Both the position numbers and the translations under genes were made by a program. From Methylotenera versatilis 301 (GTDB taxonomy: Bacteria > Pseudomonadota > Gammaproteobacteria > Burkholderiales > Methylophilaceae), in the NCBI RefSeq assembly GCF_000093025.1, contig NC_014207.1:1178001-1242000 (forward strand): a DNA stretch of 64,000 bases. Direction: 5' to 3'. The notes beneath the pieces were generated by a model that did not search any database, was not told the origin of the DNA, and saw only the letters and a program-made list of their open reading frames with translations. This document shows positions 7,752 through 15,798 of this stretch, in pieces; the stretch's first letter is position 1, and every line of letters begins with the position of its first letter.

Positions 7752-9115
7752 ATTTACCTCCTATGACAACGAATAATTCTTCAACTGAAACTACTCCAGC
7801 GACTACTTCTAAAGACAAGGAAGCCGTTGATATTGCGACCTTGTTAGATGAGCCAGTAAAGCTTGCATGGTATCGCCGCTCAACTTTGTGGATTGGGTTA
7901 GCGCTGCTTATTATGATGATTGCCGGTTTTTTGTATTGGCAGGGTAAACGCGCAGCAGAAGCCTTACCAAAATATACAACGCAAGAAGTGTCGCGAGGTA
8001 ATTTAACCTTAACCGTCACTGCCAACGGCACTATTCAGCCGACACGATCTATCAATATTGGTAGTGAGCTTTCAGGCACGGTGCGCAAGGTCAACGTTGA
8101 CGTAAACGATGTAGTTAAAAAAGGTCAGGTGTTGGTTGAGCTTGATACTTCAAAATTGAGTGATCAGGTGTTGCGTTCAAAAGCAACTTTGGCCTCAGCC
8201 ATTGCAAAGGTTGCGCAGACCGAAGCGACAATAAAAGAAACATCATCTGCCTTACAAAGGTTGGAAGAAGTGTCTCGACTATCAGGCGGTAAAGTACCAT
8301 CTAAATCTGAGCTTGATACGGGTCGCGCTGCATATGACAGAGCTGTGGCTGATGACTTAAGCGCAAAAGCTGGTGTGAATGATGCACGTGCTGCGCTATC
8401 AACAGACCAAATTAATTTATCCAAAGCCTCTATTGTTGCGCCGTCTGATGGTGTGATACTTACTCGTGCAGTTGACCCAGGCAATGCTGTAGCGGCTTCG
8501 TTACAAGCGGTGACTTTGTTTACGATGGCGGAAGACCTCACTAAATTACGCCTTTGGGTGTATGTGGATGAAGCCGATGTTGGCTCTGTTAAGTTAGATC
8601 AGGATGCTACTTTTACCGTGAGTGCTTATCCAACACGTAAGTTTCCAGCACGTATTACGCGAGTAGGTTTTGGTTCTACCATTACGGATAATGTGGTGAC
8701 TTACCTGACTTATTTAGATGTGGATAATACCGACCTCAGTCTACGCCCGGGTATGACAGCGACAGCCACTATCAAAGCTAAACAAGTGAAAGATGCGTTA
8801 TTAGTGCCTAACACCGCACTGCGTTTTACGCCTACATCTGCCGACTCTGATAAGTCACAATCAGCCAATAAAAAAGGACTCGCTACGAGCTTAATGCCAA
8901 GCATGCCGCGCAGTAGCAAAAATCGTAAATCTGCTGCTGATAGAGCTAATGTGGCGTTAGCTAAGCAAGTGTGGGTGTTGCCTAAAGATGGCGGCGCGGC
9001 TATTGCCGTTGCTGTAAAACCCGGCATTAGCGACGGCCATATGACGGAGATTATCGGTGGCGACCTACAAGTTGGCATGCAAGTCATTACTGATCAGAAA
9101 GTGGTGGCACAGTGA
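7748..9115 (+). CDS. MacA-like periplasmic adaptor (membrane fusion protein)
   Basis: This 455-residue protein bridges the inner-membrane transporter and the outer-membrane channel. A cytoplasmic Ser/Thr-rich N-terminus is followed by one membrane segment at about residues 48-66 (LWIGLALLIMMIAGFLYW). Next come the biotinyl-lipoyl half-motifs (GTIQPTRSINIGSELSGTV; ASIVAPSDGVIL), a coiled-coil hairpin between them and a beta-barrel (LRPGMTATATIKAKQV). The tail holds an insertion rich in Ser and Lys after about residue 360, within an otherwise standard HlyD/MacA layout. Start and stop overlap with both neighbours (ATGA and GTGA), indicating translational coupling. The substrate is unknown; MacAB relatives export macrolides, siderophores, peptides or lipoproteins. 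Confidence 0.9.
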   Translation: MNLPPMTTNNSSTETTPATTSKDKEAVDIATLLDEPVKLAWYRRSTLWIGLALLIMMIAGFLYWQGKRAAEALPKYTTQEVSRGNLTLTVTANGTIQPTRSINIGSELSGTVRKVNVDVNDVVKKGQVLVELDTSKLSDQVLRSKATLASAIAKVAQTEATIKETSSALQRLEEVSRLSGGKVPSKSELDTGRAAYDRAVADDLSAKAGVNDARAALSTDQINLSKASIVAPSDGVILTRAVDPGNAVAASLQAVTLFTMAEDLTKLRLWVYVDEADVGSVKLDQDATFTVSAYPTRKFPARITRVGFGSTITDNVVTYLTYLDVDNTDLSLRPGMTATATIKAKQVKDALLVPNTALRFTPTSADSDKSQSANKKGLATSLMPSMPRSSKNRKSAADRANVALAKQVWVLPKDGGAAIAVAVKPGISDGHMTEIIGGDLQVGMQVITDQKVVAQ

Positions 9116-9897
9116 GTGAGTCATTAACCCAGCAATCCATAGTACGGCAGCCACTTATACAATTAATAGATGTTAAGAAAACCTATGGGTCAGGCTCAAC
9201 CGAATTTCTTGCTTTAAAAGGTATAGATTTAAGTATCTACGCAGGTGAGTTTGTCGCCATTATGGGGCCAAGTGGTTCGGGAAAATCCACCGCTATGAAT
9301 ATTCTTGGCTGCTTAGATAGCCCTAAGTACGGCCAGTATCTTTTCAAAGGTGCCCATGTAGAAGACTTAACTCGAGACCAGCACGCGCGGCTACGCAGAC
9401 GTTTTCTTGGTTTTGTGTTTCAAGGCTTTAACTTACTCGCACGTACTACCGCGCAAGAAAATGTAGAGCTGCCATTACTTTATCGTGGTGATAATGCTGA
9501 AAAACGTCAAGCAGCGGCTAGCAAAGCATTAGCCTCAGTAGGATTGGCGGGTTGGGAGCATCATACGCCTGCAGAACTTTCAGGCGGTCAACAGCAACGT
9601 GTTGCCATTGCACGTGCCATTGTGACTGAGCCTGCGGTGTTGCTCGCCGATGAACCCACTGGAAACTTAGACACGCAACGCAGCCATGAAATTATGGCGC
9701 TTTTAGTAGCACTCAATAGAGACCATGGCATTACGGTGTTAATGGTGACGCATGAATTAGACATGGCTGCATACGCGCATCGAATCGTGACATTTGTCGA
9801 TGGAAAAATTGCAAAAGATGAAATGAATGAGCATCCTACGATGCCTAGCTCAGCTGATTTAAACATGTCAGATACTAATTTGACTGAGGTTATTTAA
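9112..9897 (+). CDS. MacB-like ABC transporter, ATP-binding subunit
   Basis: This 261-residue ATPase has Walker A GPSGSGKST, the Q-loop GFVFQGFNLLARTT, signature LSGGQQQRVAIARAIV and Walker B VLLADEPTGNLDT, the LolD/MacB-type pattern. It starts with GTG overlapping the TGA of the adaptor gene (GTGA) and ends one base into the permease ATG. In E. coli MacB the ATPase and permease are a single polypeptide; here they are separate. It would dimerise and power the permease encoded next. The C-terminal about 25 residues are Ser/Met/Asn-rich and not conserved in the family. Confidence 0.93.
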   Translation: MSESLTQQSIVRQPLIQLIDVKKTYGSGSTEFLALKGIDLSIYAGEFVAIMGPSGSGKSTAMNILGCLDSPKYGQYLFKGAHVEDLTRDQHARLRRRFLGFVFQGFNLLARTTAQENVELPLLYRGDNAEKRQAAASKALASVGLAGWEHHTPAELSGGQQQRVAIARAIVTEPAVLLADEPTGNLDTQRSHEIMALLVALNRDHGITVLMVTHELDMAAYAHRIVTFVDGKIAKDEMNEHPTMPSSADLNMSDTNLTEVI

Positions 9898-11114
9898 TGT
9901 TATTAAGTGTATTCATGTTGGCGTTGCGCTCAGTCAGGCGCAACTTATTACGGTCTTTCTTGACCATACTTGGCATTGTGATTGGCGTTGCCGCCGTGAT
10001 TACGATGGTGACATTAGGTAACGGCGCCACTCAAGCCATCAAAACGCAAATTTCTAGCCTAGGCACTAATTTGTTAATGGTCAATCCGGGTCAGCGTCAA
10101 CCCGGCGGCGGTGGAGGCGGAGGCGGCGTACCGCAATTCACAGAGGCAGATGCTGTCGCCATACAGTCAGAAATTGGTGGCGTTGCTGCGGTTGCGCCTC
10201 AAGGTCGCAGTAGCGTCACGGTGATTGCCAATGGGCGGAATTGGTCTAGCACTGTTTACGGCAGTACTAACGCATGGTTTCTTACTGGCAACTGGAAATT
10301 AGCAAGCGGCCGAATTTTTGACCCAGAAGAACAAACTGCCGGCGCAGCAGTTTGCGTGATTGGTGAAACGGTACGCCGTGAACTATACGCGGGCAAAATA
10401 GGGCAAACAGGTCTTGGTGAACAATTACGAATCAAGCAGTTTTCATGCACTGTTGTGGGTATTTTGAACGCTAAAGGTCAAGGTGGTATGGGCGACCAAG
10501 ACGATGTAGTGCTTGTGCCGCTACATACCCTTCAGCGCCGCGTCACCGGTAGTTTGAAAGTCAGTACGCTTCTGGTTTCAATGGAGGACGGCAGAGACAG
10601 CGGCCCATTAAAAGCTAGCCTGCGTGATTTGCTGCGCGAACGTCGCAAACTTGCCGAGAATGATGACGATAATTTTAATATTTTCGATACGCAACAACTC
10701 GCCGAAACACTTTCAAGCACCACTAAAGTGATGACTACATTGCTCGGTGCAGTTGCCGCGGTAAGCTTGCTAGTGGGCGGAATTGGTATTATGAATATCA
10801 TGCTAGTGAGCGTCACAGAGCGTACTCGGGAGATCGGTCTGCGCCTTGCCATTGGTGCGCTAGAGCGAGAGGTCTTGTTGCAGTTCTTGATTGAGGCAGT
10901 AGTGCTGTCGGCGCTTGGCGGGCTGATCGGCATCATTATTGCCGCCATAGCCTCTTACGGACTTTCTATCGTGATGAGCGTGCCGTTTATTTTTGATGTG
11001 ACAACTAACGCGATGTCGTTTTTATTCTCAGCTGGAATAGGTGTGCTGTTTGGCTACTTCCCAGCTAGACGCGCTGCACAAATGGATCCGATTGAGGCGT
11101 TAAGGCATGAGTAA
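9897..11114 (+). CDS. MacB-like ABC transporter, permease subunit
   Basis: This 405-residue protein has the MacB/FtsX topology: one N-terminal membrane helix (SFLTILGIVIGVAAVITMV), a large periplasmic domain (about residues 45-270) and three C-terminal helices with the conserved ERTREIGLRLAIGA coupling motif and a PARRAAQMDPIEALRHE tail. A run of eight glycines sits early in the periplasmic domain (about 10108-10131). The frame is intact through it. Its ATG overlaps the ATPase stop by one base. It works as a mechanotransmitter that drives periplasmic cargo through the TolC-like channel. Confidence 0.92.
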   Translation: MLLSVFMLALRSVRRNLLRSFLTILGIVIGVAAVITMVTLGNGATQAIKTQISSLGTNLLMVNPGQRQPGGGGGGGGVPQFTEADAVAIQSEIGGVAAVAPQGRSSVTVIANGRNWSSTVYGSTNAWFLTGNWKLASGRIFDPEEQTAGAAVCVIGETVRRELYAGKIGQTGLGEQLRIKQFSCTVVGILNAKGQGGMGDQDDVVLVPLHTLQRRVTGSLKVSTLLVSMEDGRDSGPLKASLRDLLRERRKLAENDDDNFNIFDTQQLAETLSSTTKVMTTLLGAVAAVSLLVGGIGIMNIMLVSVTERTREIGLRLAIGALEREVLLQFLIEAVVLSALGGLIGIIIAAIASYGLSIVMSVPFIFDVTTNAMSFLFSAGIGVLFGYFPARRAAQMDPIEALRHE

Positions 11115-11160
11115 TGTTTAGGTTAATGGGGGCAGTTAAGCATCCTGCTTGAGTGATAGG

Positions 11161-11622
11161 TTAGACTACGCTCCAAAGGCAACTTGTTTCGAACTGACCC
11201 ATAAACCAAATGCGTTTGAATGGATGATGGATTGCATCAAACCACGGCTGGATGGTTGGGATGATTTCGTCATCTGTCGTCATGATCTGACCATCGGTAT
11301 AGATGAGTAATTCGATGCGGCATATATTTGTTTTGTATGTCTTGTGTAGCTTATTTCGAATGATTCGCTCCGAGGGGTCGGACGTTGAGAACGCATCAGT
11401 GCGGGCTCTTTCTCCAGCCGCTTGAACCTTTGCTATCAAAGGATCTGTAAGGCTTACGAGTTCAAATGCAATCTCTCCTTCTTCGATGTGGGTGCATAGC
11501 AAATCAGGTTCAGGCTCTGGGCGGCTGCTTATCCTTGACCAATGGTTTTCTTCGCCTAACCGCCCGATGAAGCGGGCAAAGGCTGCCTGTTCATTGCGCT
11601 GTTTGACGGAGAGGGGTTCCAT
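11161..11622 (-). CDS. Uncharacterised 153-residue protein
   Basis: I do not recognise this gene. It encodes a soluble 153-residue protein with no signal peptide or membrane segment. A segment at about residues 36-58 (EPEPDLLC, then GEIAFELVSL) recalls the PD...(D/E)xK nuclease core, where an acidic residue after PD is followed by a strand with E-x-K. The expected Lys is replaced by Val, so a nuclease call would be speculative. The ATG at 11622 has only a weak ribosome site. It stands alone between the efflux operon (convergent) and the MocR-type regulator gene (same strand, 157 bp away), so context gives no hint. The frame is clean over 462 bp, but it could be a rarely expressed or acquired gene. 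Confidence 0.6.
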   Translation of the reverse strand: MEPLSVKQRNEQAAFARFIGRLGEENHWSRISSRPEPEPDLLCTHIEEGEIAFELVSLTDPLIAKVQAAGERARTDAFSTSDPSERIIRNKLHKTYKTNICRIELLIYTDGQIMTTDDEIIPTIQPWFDAIHHPFKRIWFMGQFETSCLWSVV

Positions 11623-11779
11623 ACGTGCTGTGCCGCCTAAAAGTTATTGTGAATGTTGATTTCGATATGTTAATTTTCTTTTTAAGTCTCATAATTAAGC
11701 ATTGTCCTGTCCATACTATAATTAATAGCAAGTACGGATGCAATTTAAAACTCCAAACACTATGAGTTTTTAATTTGAC

Positions 11780-13339
11780 TTACTGCCTTAACGCTAACTG
11801 TATAACCTCAGCCAGCTTACTTCCAAATTCCGTAATATGCTCTGTGGCGGAATACGCATAGCCAATAATCAAGCCTTTTTCGGTGCTTTCGCCCATGCAG
11901 TAGTGCGATAGCGGGTATACGCGTAAACCTTGTACTGAGGCTAGTTCAGCTACGCTTACGTCGTCGCATATTGAGTCAAATTCCACCACTAAATGCAGAC
12001 CAGAATCTACAGTAGAAAGCCTTGCACCTACCGTTGCGATTGGCGCTAGTGCTGCTTGCAATAACCGTCTGCGTTCACCGTATATTTGTCGCAGCCTTCT
12101 GATGTGGCTGGCGAAATGGCCTTCTTCAATGAAGTCTGCCAGTGCGGCTTGAATGACTACTTGTCCGGGTCGTTGTAGTTCATACAAGCCGCTTTTAAAG
12201 CTTTCTACCAAATTAGGTGGCACCACTAAATAGCCCAAGCGTATGCCTGGGTACATGACTTTTGAAAATGTGCCTAAATAAAGCACACGGCCATTTTGAT
12301 CCATGCCTTGTAATGATGAGATTGGGCGGCCTTCAAAGCGAAACTCGCTGTCGTAATCGTCTTCAATAATCCATGCTTTGCAGTTTTGCGCGTAATCCAA
12401 CAATAAGCGGCGGCGGCCATAACTCATGACCATGCCTTTTGGGTATTGGTGCGATGGTGTGGTGTAAATTAAACGTGGTGTAGTGCGGTAATCTTTAGTG
12501 CTCGGTGCCATGCCTTCTTTGTCTACGTTGACGGGGTGTAGTTGCAGACCATTCACTTCCAATACGCGTCGCGCCGCCCAGTACCCCGGGTTTTCTACCC
12601 ATGCGCAGTCGCCGTGGTCTGTGAGTAAGCGTGCGCATAAATCAATCGATTGTTGCGTACCTGAAGTAATCAGCACTTGGTCGTAGGTGAGGTTGACGGC
12701 ACGTGACACGCGTAAATAATCGGCAATGGCTTTGCGCAGAGGCAAGTAACCGCCATCATGGCTGGAATCCAACAGCGCAGGGTCTGGCGTGCGCCATTGC
12801 CGATTGAGTAATCGACGCCACAGCGCATAAGGAAAGCCTGCATAATCGTCTTCACCCGGTGTAAAAGGTTGAACCTCATTATGAACTCTTACTGGCGATT
12901 GATATTCTTTTATAGCGCCACATGCCGCTAATCCTCGCTTTGATAATCCTATGGAGTCTTCATGTTTTAAAGCGATATTTTCAGCATTGGATTCAACACT
13001 CTGTACTGCTGATTTATCTCCCGCAATATTGTTATTAACAATGTTCTTTGAAAAACCATCATGCTGATTATAGGTAACATAGGTGCCACTACCCGTTTGA
13101 GATGCCACATAACCTTCATCCAATAGTTGTTCAAAAGCAGCTAGTATGGTGTTGCGCGATACGGTTAAGTCATCTGCCAGACTTCTTGTGGACGGTAATC
13201 GCTCTCCGGCGGATAAAATTTGGGTGGTAATAGCGCGGCGAATCACCTCGTAAATGCGCCTGTGGTTAGGCATACGCACTGGGAAGTCTGATTGGTTAAG
13301 CTGCGTTAATAGCCATTCTGAAAGCACAAGTTGTTTCAT
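11780..13339 (-). CDS. MocR/PdxR-type regulator (GntR HTH fused to aminotransferase-like domain)
   Basis: This 519-residue protein has a GntR winged helix at about residues 20-90 (SAGERLPSTRSLADDLTVSR). A roughly 60-residue Asn/Ser-rich linker follows, then a fold-type I aminotransferase domain with the PLP lysine in LYLGTFSKVMYPGIRLGYL. Such proteins sense PLP, GABA or related amines; GabR activates GABA catabolism genes. It is divergent from the polyamine/GABA operon that follows, which makes it the likely local regulator. Enterobacteria use the unrelated PuuR for this pathway. A direct repeat in the intergenic region (13394-13410) is the candidate operator. Confidence 0.9.
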   Translation of the reverse strand: MKQLVLSEWLLTQLNQSDFPVRMPNHRRIYEVIRRAITTQILSAGERLPSTRSLADDLTVSRNTILAAFEQLLDEGYVASQTGSGTYVTYNQHDGFSKNIVNNNIAGDKSAVQSVESNAENIALKHEDSIGLSKRGLAACGAIKEYQSPVRVHNEVQPFTPGEDDYAGFPYALWRRLLNRQWRTPDPALLDSSHDGGYLPLRKAIADYLRVSRAVNLTYDQVLITSGTQQSIDLCARLLTDHGDCAWVENPGYWAARRVLEVNGLQLHPVNVDKEGMAPSTKDYRTTPRLIYTTPSHQYPKGMVMSYGRRRLLLDYAQNCKAWIIEDDYDSEFRFEGRPISSLQGMDQNGRVLYLGTFSKVMYPGIRLGYLVVPPNLVESFKSGLYELQRPGQVVIQAALADFIEEGHFASHIRRLRQIYGERRRLLQAALAPIATVGARLSTVDSGLHLVVEFDSICDDVSVAELASVQGLRVYPLSHYCMGESTEKGLIIGYAYSATEHITEFGSKLAEVIQLALRQ

Positions 13340-13393
13340 TAAGTTGAGTATTCCAAGTGTGTGTAGACGAGTTAAATGTGATAAAGTGGTTCT

Positions 13394-13410
13394 ATCTAAA
13401 TAATCTAAAT
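13394..13410. promoter_or_regulatory. Direct repeat, candidate MocR-type operator
   Basis: ATCTAAAT occurs twice, at 13394-13401 and 13403-13410, 9 bp apart, just upstream of a predicted promoter for spuA and between it and the divergent regulator gene. MocR-family regulators commonly bind direct repeats at such positions. The assignment is inferred from location and repeat structure only. Confidence 0.4.
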
Positions 13411-13418
13411 GGCTCTTG

Positions 13419-13448
13419 TTGCATTACCAATTTTAGGAATAGTATACT
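13419..13448 (+). promoter_or_regulatory. Possible sigma-70 promoter of the polyamine operon
   Basis: TTGCAT (13419-13424) and TATACT (13443-13448) are separated by 18 bp, placing the transcription start about 20 bp before the spuA ATG. The direct repeat lies just upstream of the -35, a position expected for an activator. Confidence 0.45.
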
Positions 13449-13475
13449 TAGCAATGAGGCAATGCAAATCTTCAA

Positions 13476-14249
13476 ATGATGACAACAAAACGTAAACCAA
13501 TAGTTTTAATCCCTGCGGATGTTAAACCGCTGGGTGAACAACCATTTCATGTGGTGGGTCATAAATATTTAGTGGCGGTTGCAGAGGCTGCTGGCGCTTT
13601 GCCTTTAGTGGTGCCTGCCATTGGTGATTTATTAGAGATTGAAGCTTTGCTATCCATTGCCGATGGCATATTGCTGACAGGGTCAGTTTCAAATGTACAT
13701 CCCTCACACTTCGACCAAGAAGTACTCAATCCAGCATTACCATTAGACCCTGCGCGTGATGCGCTTACCTTAAAGCTCGTGCAAGCAGCTATTAAAGCCG
13801 AAGTGCCTTTGTTGGCTATTTGTCGCGGTTTTCAAGAAGTGAATGTTGCGTTTGGCGGTAGTTTGCATCAAGCGGTACATGAAATATCTGGCTTGAATGA
13901 TCATAGAGAAACTAAAGATGTTCCAATCGATATTCAGTATGCGCAGGCGCATCTGATTGATTTAGTAGCTGATGGCAAGCTAGCTAAAATCGTTGGTGCA
14001 AAACAGATGATGGTGAACTCCTTACATGGTCAAGGTGTAGATAGACTTGGTGATGGCTTAGTTGCAGAGGCCTTCGCGCCAGACGGTTTAGTAGAAGCCA
14101 TACGCGTAGAAAAAGCAAAAGCCTTTACGTTGGCTGTGCAGTGGCACCCAGAGTGGAAAGTAATGGAAAACCCACAGTATTTGGCTATTTTCAGGGCATT
14201 TGGTGATGCCTGTAGATTTAGATTGAGAAGGCACGAGCCACCAGATTAA
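13476..14249 (+). CDS. spuA: Gamma-glutamyl-GABA hydrolase, class I glutamine amidotransferase family
   Basis: This 257-residue peptidase C26 enzyme (PuuD/SpuA family) would release GABA and glutamate from gamma-glutamyl-GABA. The nucleophile is Cys in LLAICRGFQEVN and the catalytic His lies in VQWHPEW. The N-terminus (RKPIVLIPADVKPLGEQPFH) is the usual opening strand. Two adjacent ATGs (13476 and 13479) are possible starts. It heads the locus spuA-spuB-spuC-transporter, the same order known from Pseudomonas spuABCDEFGH, and faces the divergent MocR-type regulator. Confidence 0.88.
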   Translation: MMTTKRKPIVLIPADVKPLGEQPFHVVGHKYLVAVAEAAGALPLVVPAIGDLLEIEALLSIADGILLTGSVSNVHPSHFDQEVLNPALPLDPARDALTLKLVQAAIKAEVPLLAICRGFQEVNVAFGGSLHQAVHEISGLNDHRETKDVPIDIQYAQAHLIDLVADGKLAKIVGAKQMMVNSLHGQGVDRLGDGLVAEAFAPDGLVEAIRVEKAKAFTLAVQWHPEWKVMENPQYLAIFRAFGDACRFRLRRHEPPD

Positions 14250-14330
14250 CGCTTAAAAGATGCAAAAAGAAAAATACATGAATAAAAATACGTCAATAAG
14301 TAGTTAATAAAGCAGTACAGGAGAATAAAA

Positions 14331-15701
14331 ATGACAGAACAAGTAGCAATGAACCATGTAGACATGGATAAGTGGTTGACGGAAAACAACATTACCGAAA
14401 TTGAGTGCTTAGTACCAGATTTAACAGGTGTAGCACGCGGCAAAATTTTACCTCGCGAGAAATTTTCTACAGACCGCGCTATGCGCCTACCAGAAGCGGT
14501 GTTTGGCATGACGGTAACGGGCGAGTCACCAGATGGTAATGAAGGTTATGACCGCGTATTTGGTGTCACTGATAAGGACATGGTGCTTATTCCAGACCCA
14601 ACCACCCTTAGATTGGTGCCTTGGGCGGTAGACCCGACGGCACAGGTGATTATGGATTGCGTAGACCATAACGGTAAGTCAATTGATTTTGCGCCTAGAA
14701 ACGTACTTCGCCGCGTGACTAATTTATACAAAGATTTAGGTTGGACGCCGATTGTAGCGCCAGAGCTGGAGTTTTACTTGCTAGAGCGTAACCCTGATCC
14801 TGATATCGCATTAAGCCCACCAGTAGGTCGCAGTGGCCGTAAAGAAACCAGCCGCCAGTTATACAGTATTGATGCGGTGAATGAGTTTGACCCGCTATTT
14901 GAGGATATTTACGATTATTCAGCACTCATGGGTTTGGAGTTGGATACGCTGATTCATGAGTTTGGCGCAGGGCAGATGGAGATTAACTTTTTGCATGATG
15001 AGCCGATGATTCTGGCGGATAAATCATTCTTCTTTAAACGTTTATTGCGTGAAGCGGCGATGCGTCACGGCATGTACGCTACTTTTATGGCTAAGCCTAT
15101 GCAACATGAGCCGGGTTCGGCGATGCATATTCACCAAAGCGTGATTGATACTCAAACTCAAAAGAATATCTTTAGCAATCCTGACGGCACAGCTTCCCCA
15201 ATATTTTTCCACTACATTGCCGGTTTGCAAAAATACTTGCCTGCCGCCATGGTGTTGTTAGCGCCTTATGTAAACTCATATCGCCGTATCGTACGCAATG
15301 GTGCGGCGCCAATTAACATTGAGTGGGGTTACGATAACCGCACTGTGGGCATTCGTGTGCCGATTTCCGAGCCAGCAGGTCGCCGCATAGAGAATCGGGT
15401 GGTGGGCGCTGATGCTAATCCTTACTTAGCAATGGCAGTGACCTTGGCTTGTGGTTACTTGGGCATCAAAGAAAAGCTGAAACCAACTGAGGTTACAACA
15501 GGTAGTGCTTATGCCTCTGACTATCAATTGCCACGAGGTTTGTCTGAAGCTATACGCGAGTTGGAGAACTCTCAAGCCTTACAGGATGTGCTAGGCAAAG
15601 ATTTCGTGGATGTGTATTTAGCCGTAAAAGATGCTGAGCATGATGAGTTTATGCGCGTCATTAGCCCATGGGAGCGTGAGCATCTTTTAATGCATGTTTA
15701 A
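14331..15701 (+). CDS. spuB: Gamma-glutamylpolyamine synthetase (glutamine synthetase-like)
   Basis: This 456-residue protein of the glutamine synthetase fold is of the PuuA/SpuB type. It would ligate glutamate to putrescine or another polyamine using ATP. Visible motifs are the beta-grasp domain at about 15-110 (ITEIECLVPDLTGVARGKIL), the metal/glutamate site PGSAMHIHQS and the ATP-region NGAAPINIEWGYDNRTVGIR. The adenylylation-site region of GlnA is not evident. A strong ribosome site (CAGGAG) precedes the ATG. Located between spuA and spuC, it fits polyamine breakdown rather than ammonia assimilation. Confidence 0.88.
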   Translation: MTEQVAMNHVDMDKWLTENNITEIECLVPDLTGVARGKILPREKFSTDRAMRLPEAVFGMTVTGESPDGNEGYDRVFGVTDKDMVLIPDPTTLRLVPWAVDPTAQVIMDCVDHNGKSIDFAPRNVLRRVTNLYKDLGWTPIVAPELEFYLLERNPDPDIALSPPVGRSGRKETSRQLYSIDAVNEFDPLFEDIYDYSALMGLELDTLIHEFGAGQMEINFLHDEPMILADKSFFFKRLLREAAMRHGMYATFMAKPMQHEPGSAMHIHQSVIDTQTQKNIFSNPDGTASPIFFHYIAGLQKYLPAAMVLLAPYVNSYRRIVRNGAAPINIEWGYDNRTVGIRVPISEPAGRRIENRVVGADANPYLAMAVTLACGYLGIKEKLKPTEVTTGSAYASDYQLPRGLSEAIRELENSQALQDVLGKDFVDVYLAVKDAEHDEFMRVISPWEREHLLMHV

Positions 15702-15721
15702 AAGCATTTAATAGTTAAAAA

Positions 15722-15766
15722 GTAGGTCGGGGTTTAACCCTGCAGTCGGACGTTAAGACCGAACTA
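15722..15766. repeat. Imperfect palindrome of the GTAGG type
   Basis: GTAGGTCGG at 15722-15730 and CCGAACTAC at 15758-15766 are outer arms of an imperfect inverted repeat with an inner GGGTTTAACCC palindrome. It lies between spuB and spuC and may attenuate or stabilise the mRNA. It resembles the intergenic palindromes at 18501, 21719 and 27878. Confidence 0.4.
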
Positions 15767-15798
15767 CAAAAACATTCATTATCTGAATTGAGAAAGTC

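Noticed and set aside
10108-10131. Glycine-codon run in the MacB permease as a frameshift or sequencing artefact
   Set aside because: The reading frame continues intact with normal MacB motifs on both sides.
14331-15701. Housekeeping glutamine synthetase GlnA
   Set aside because: The PuuA/SpuB-like motifs and the position between spuA and spuC indicate gamma-glutamylpolyamine synthesis.
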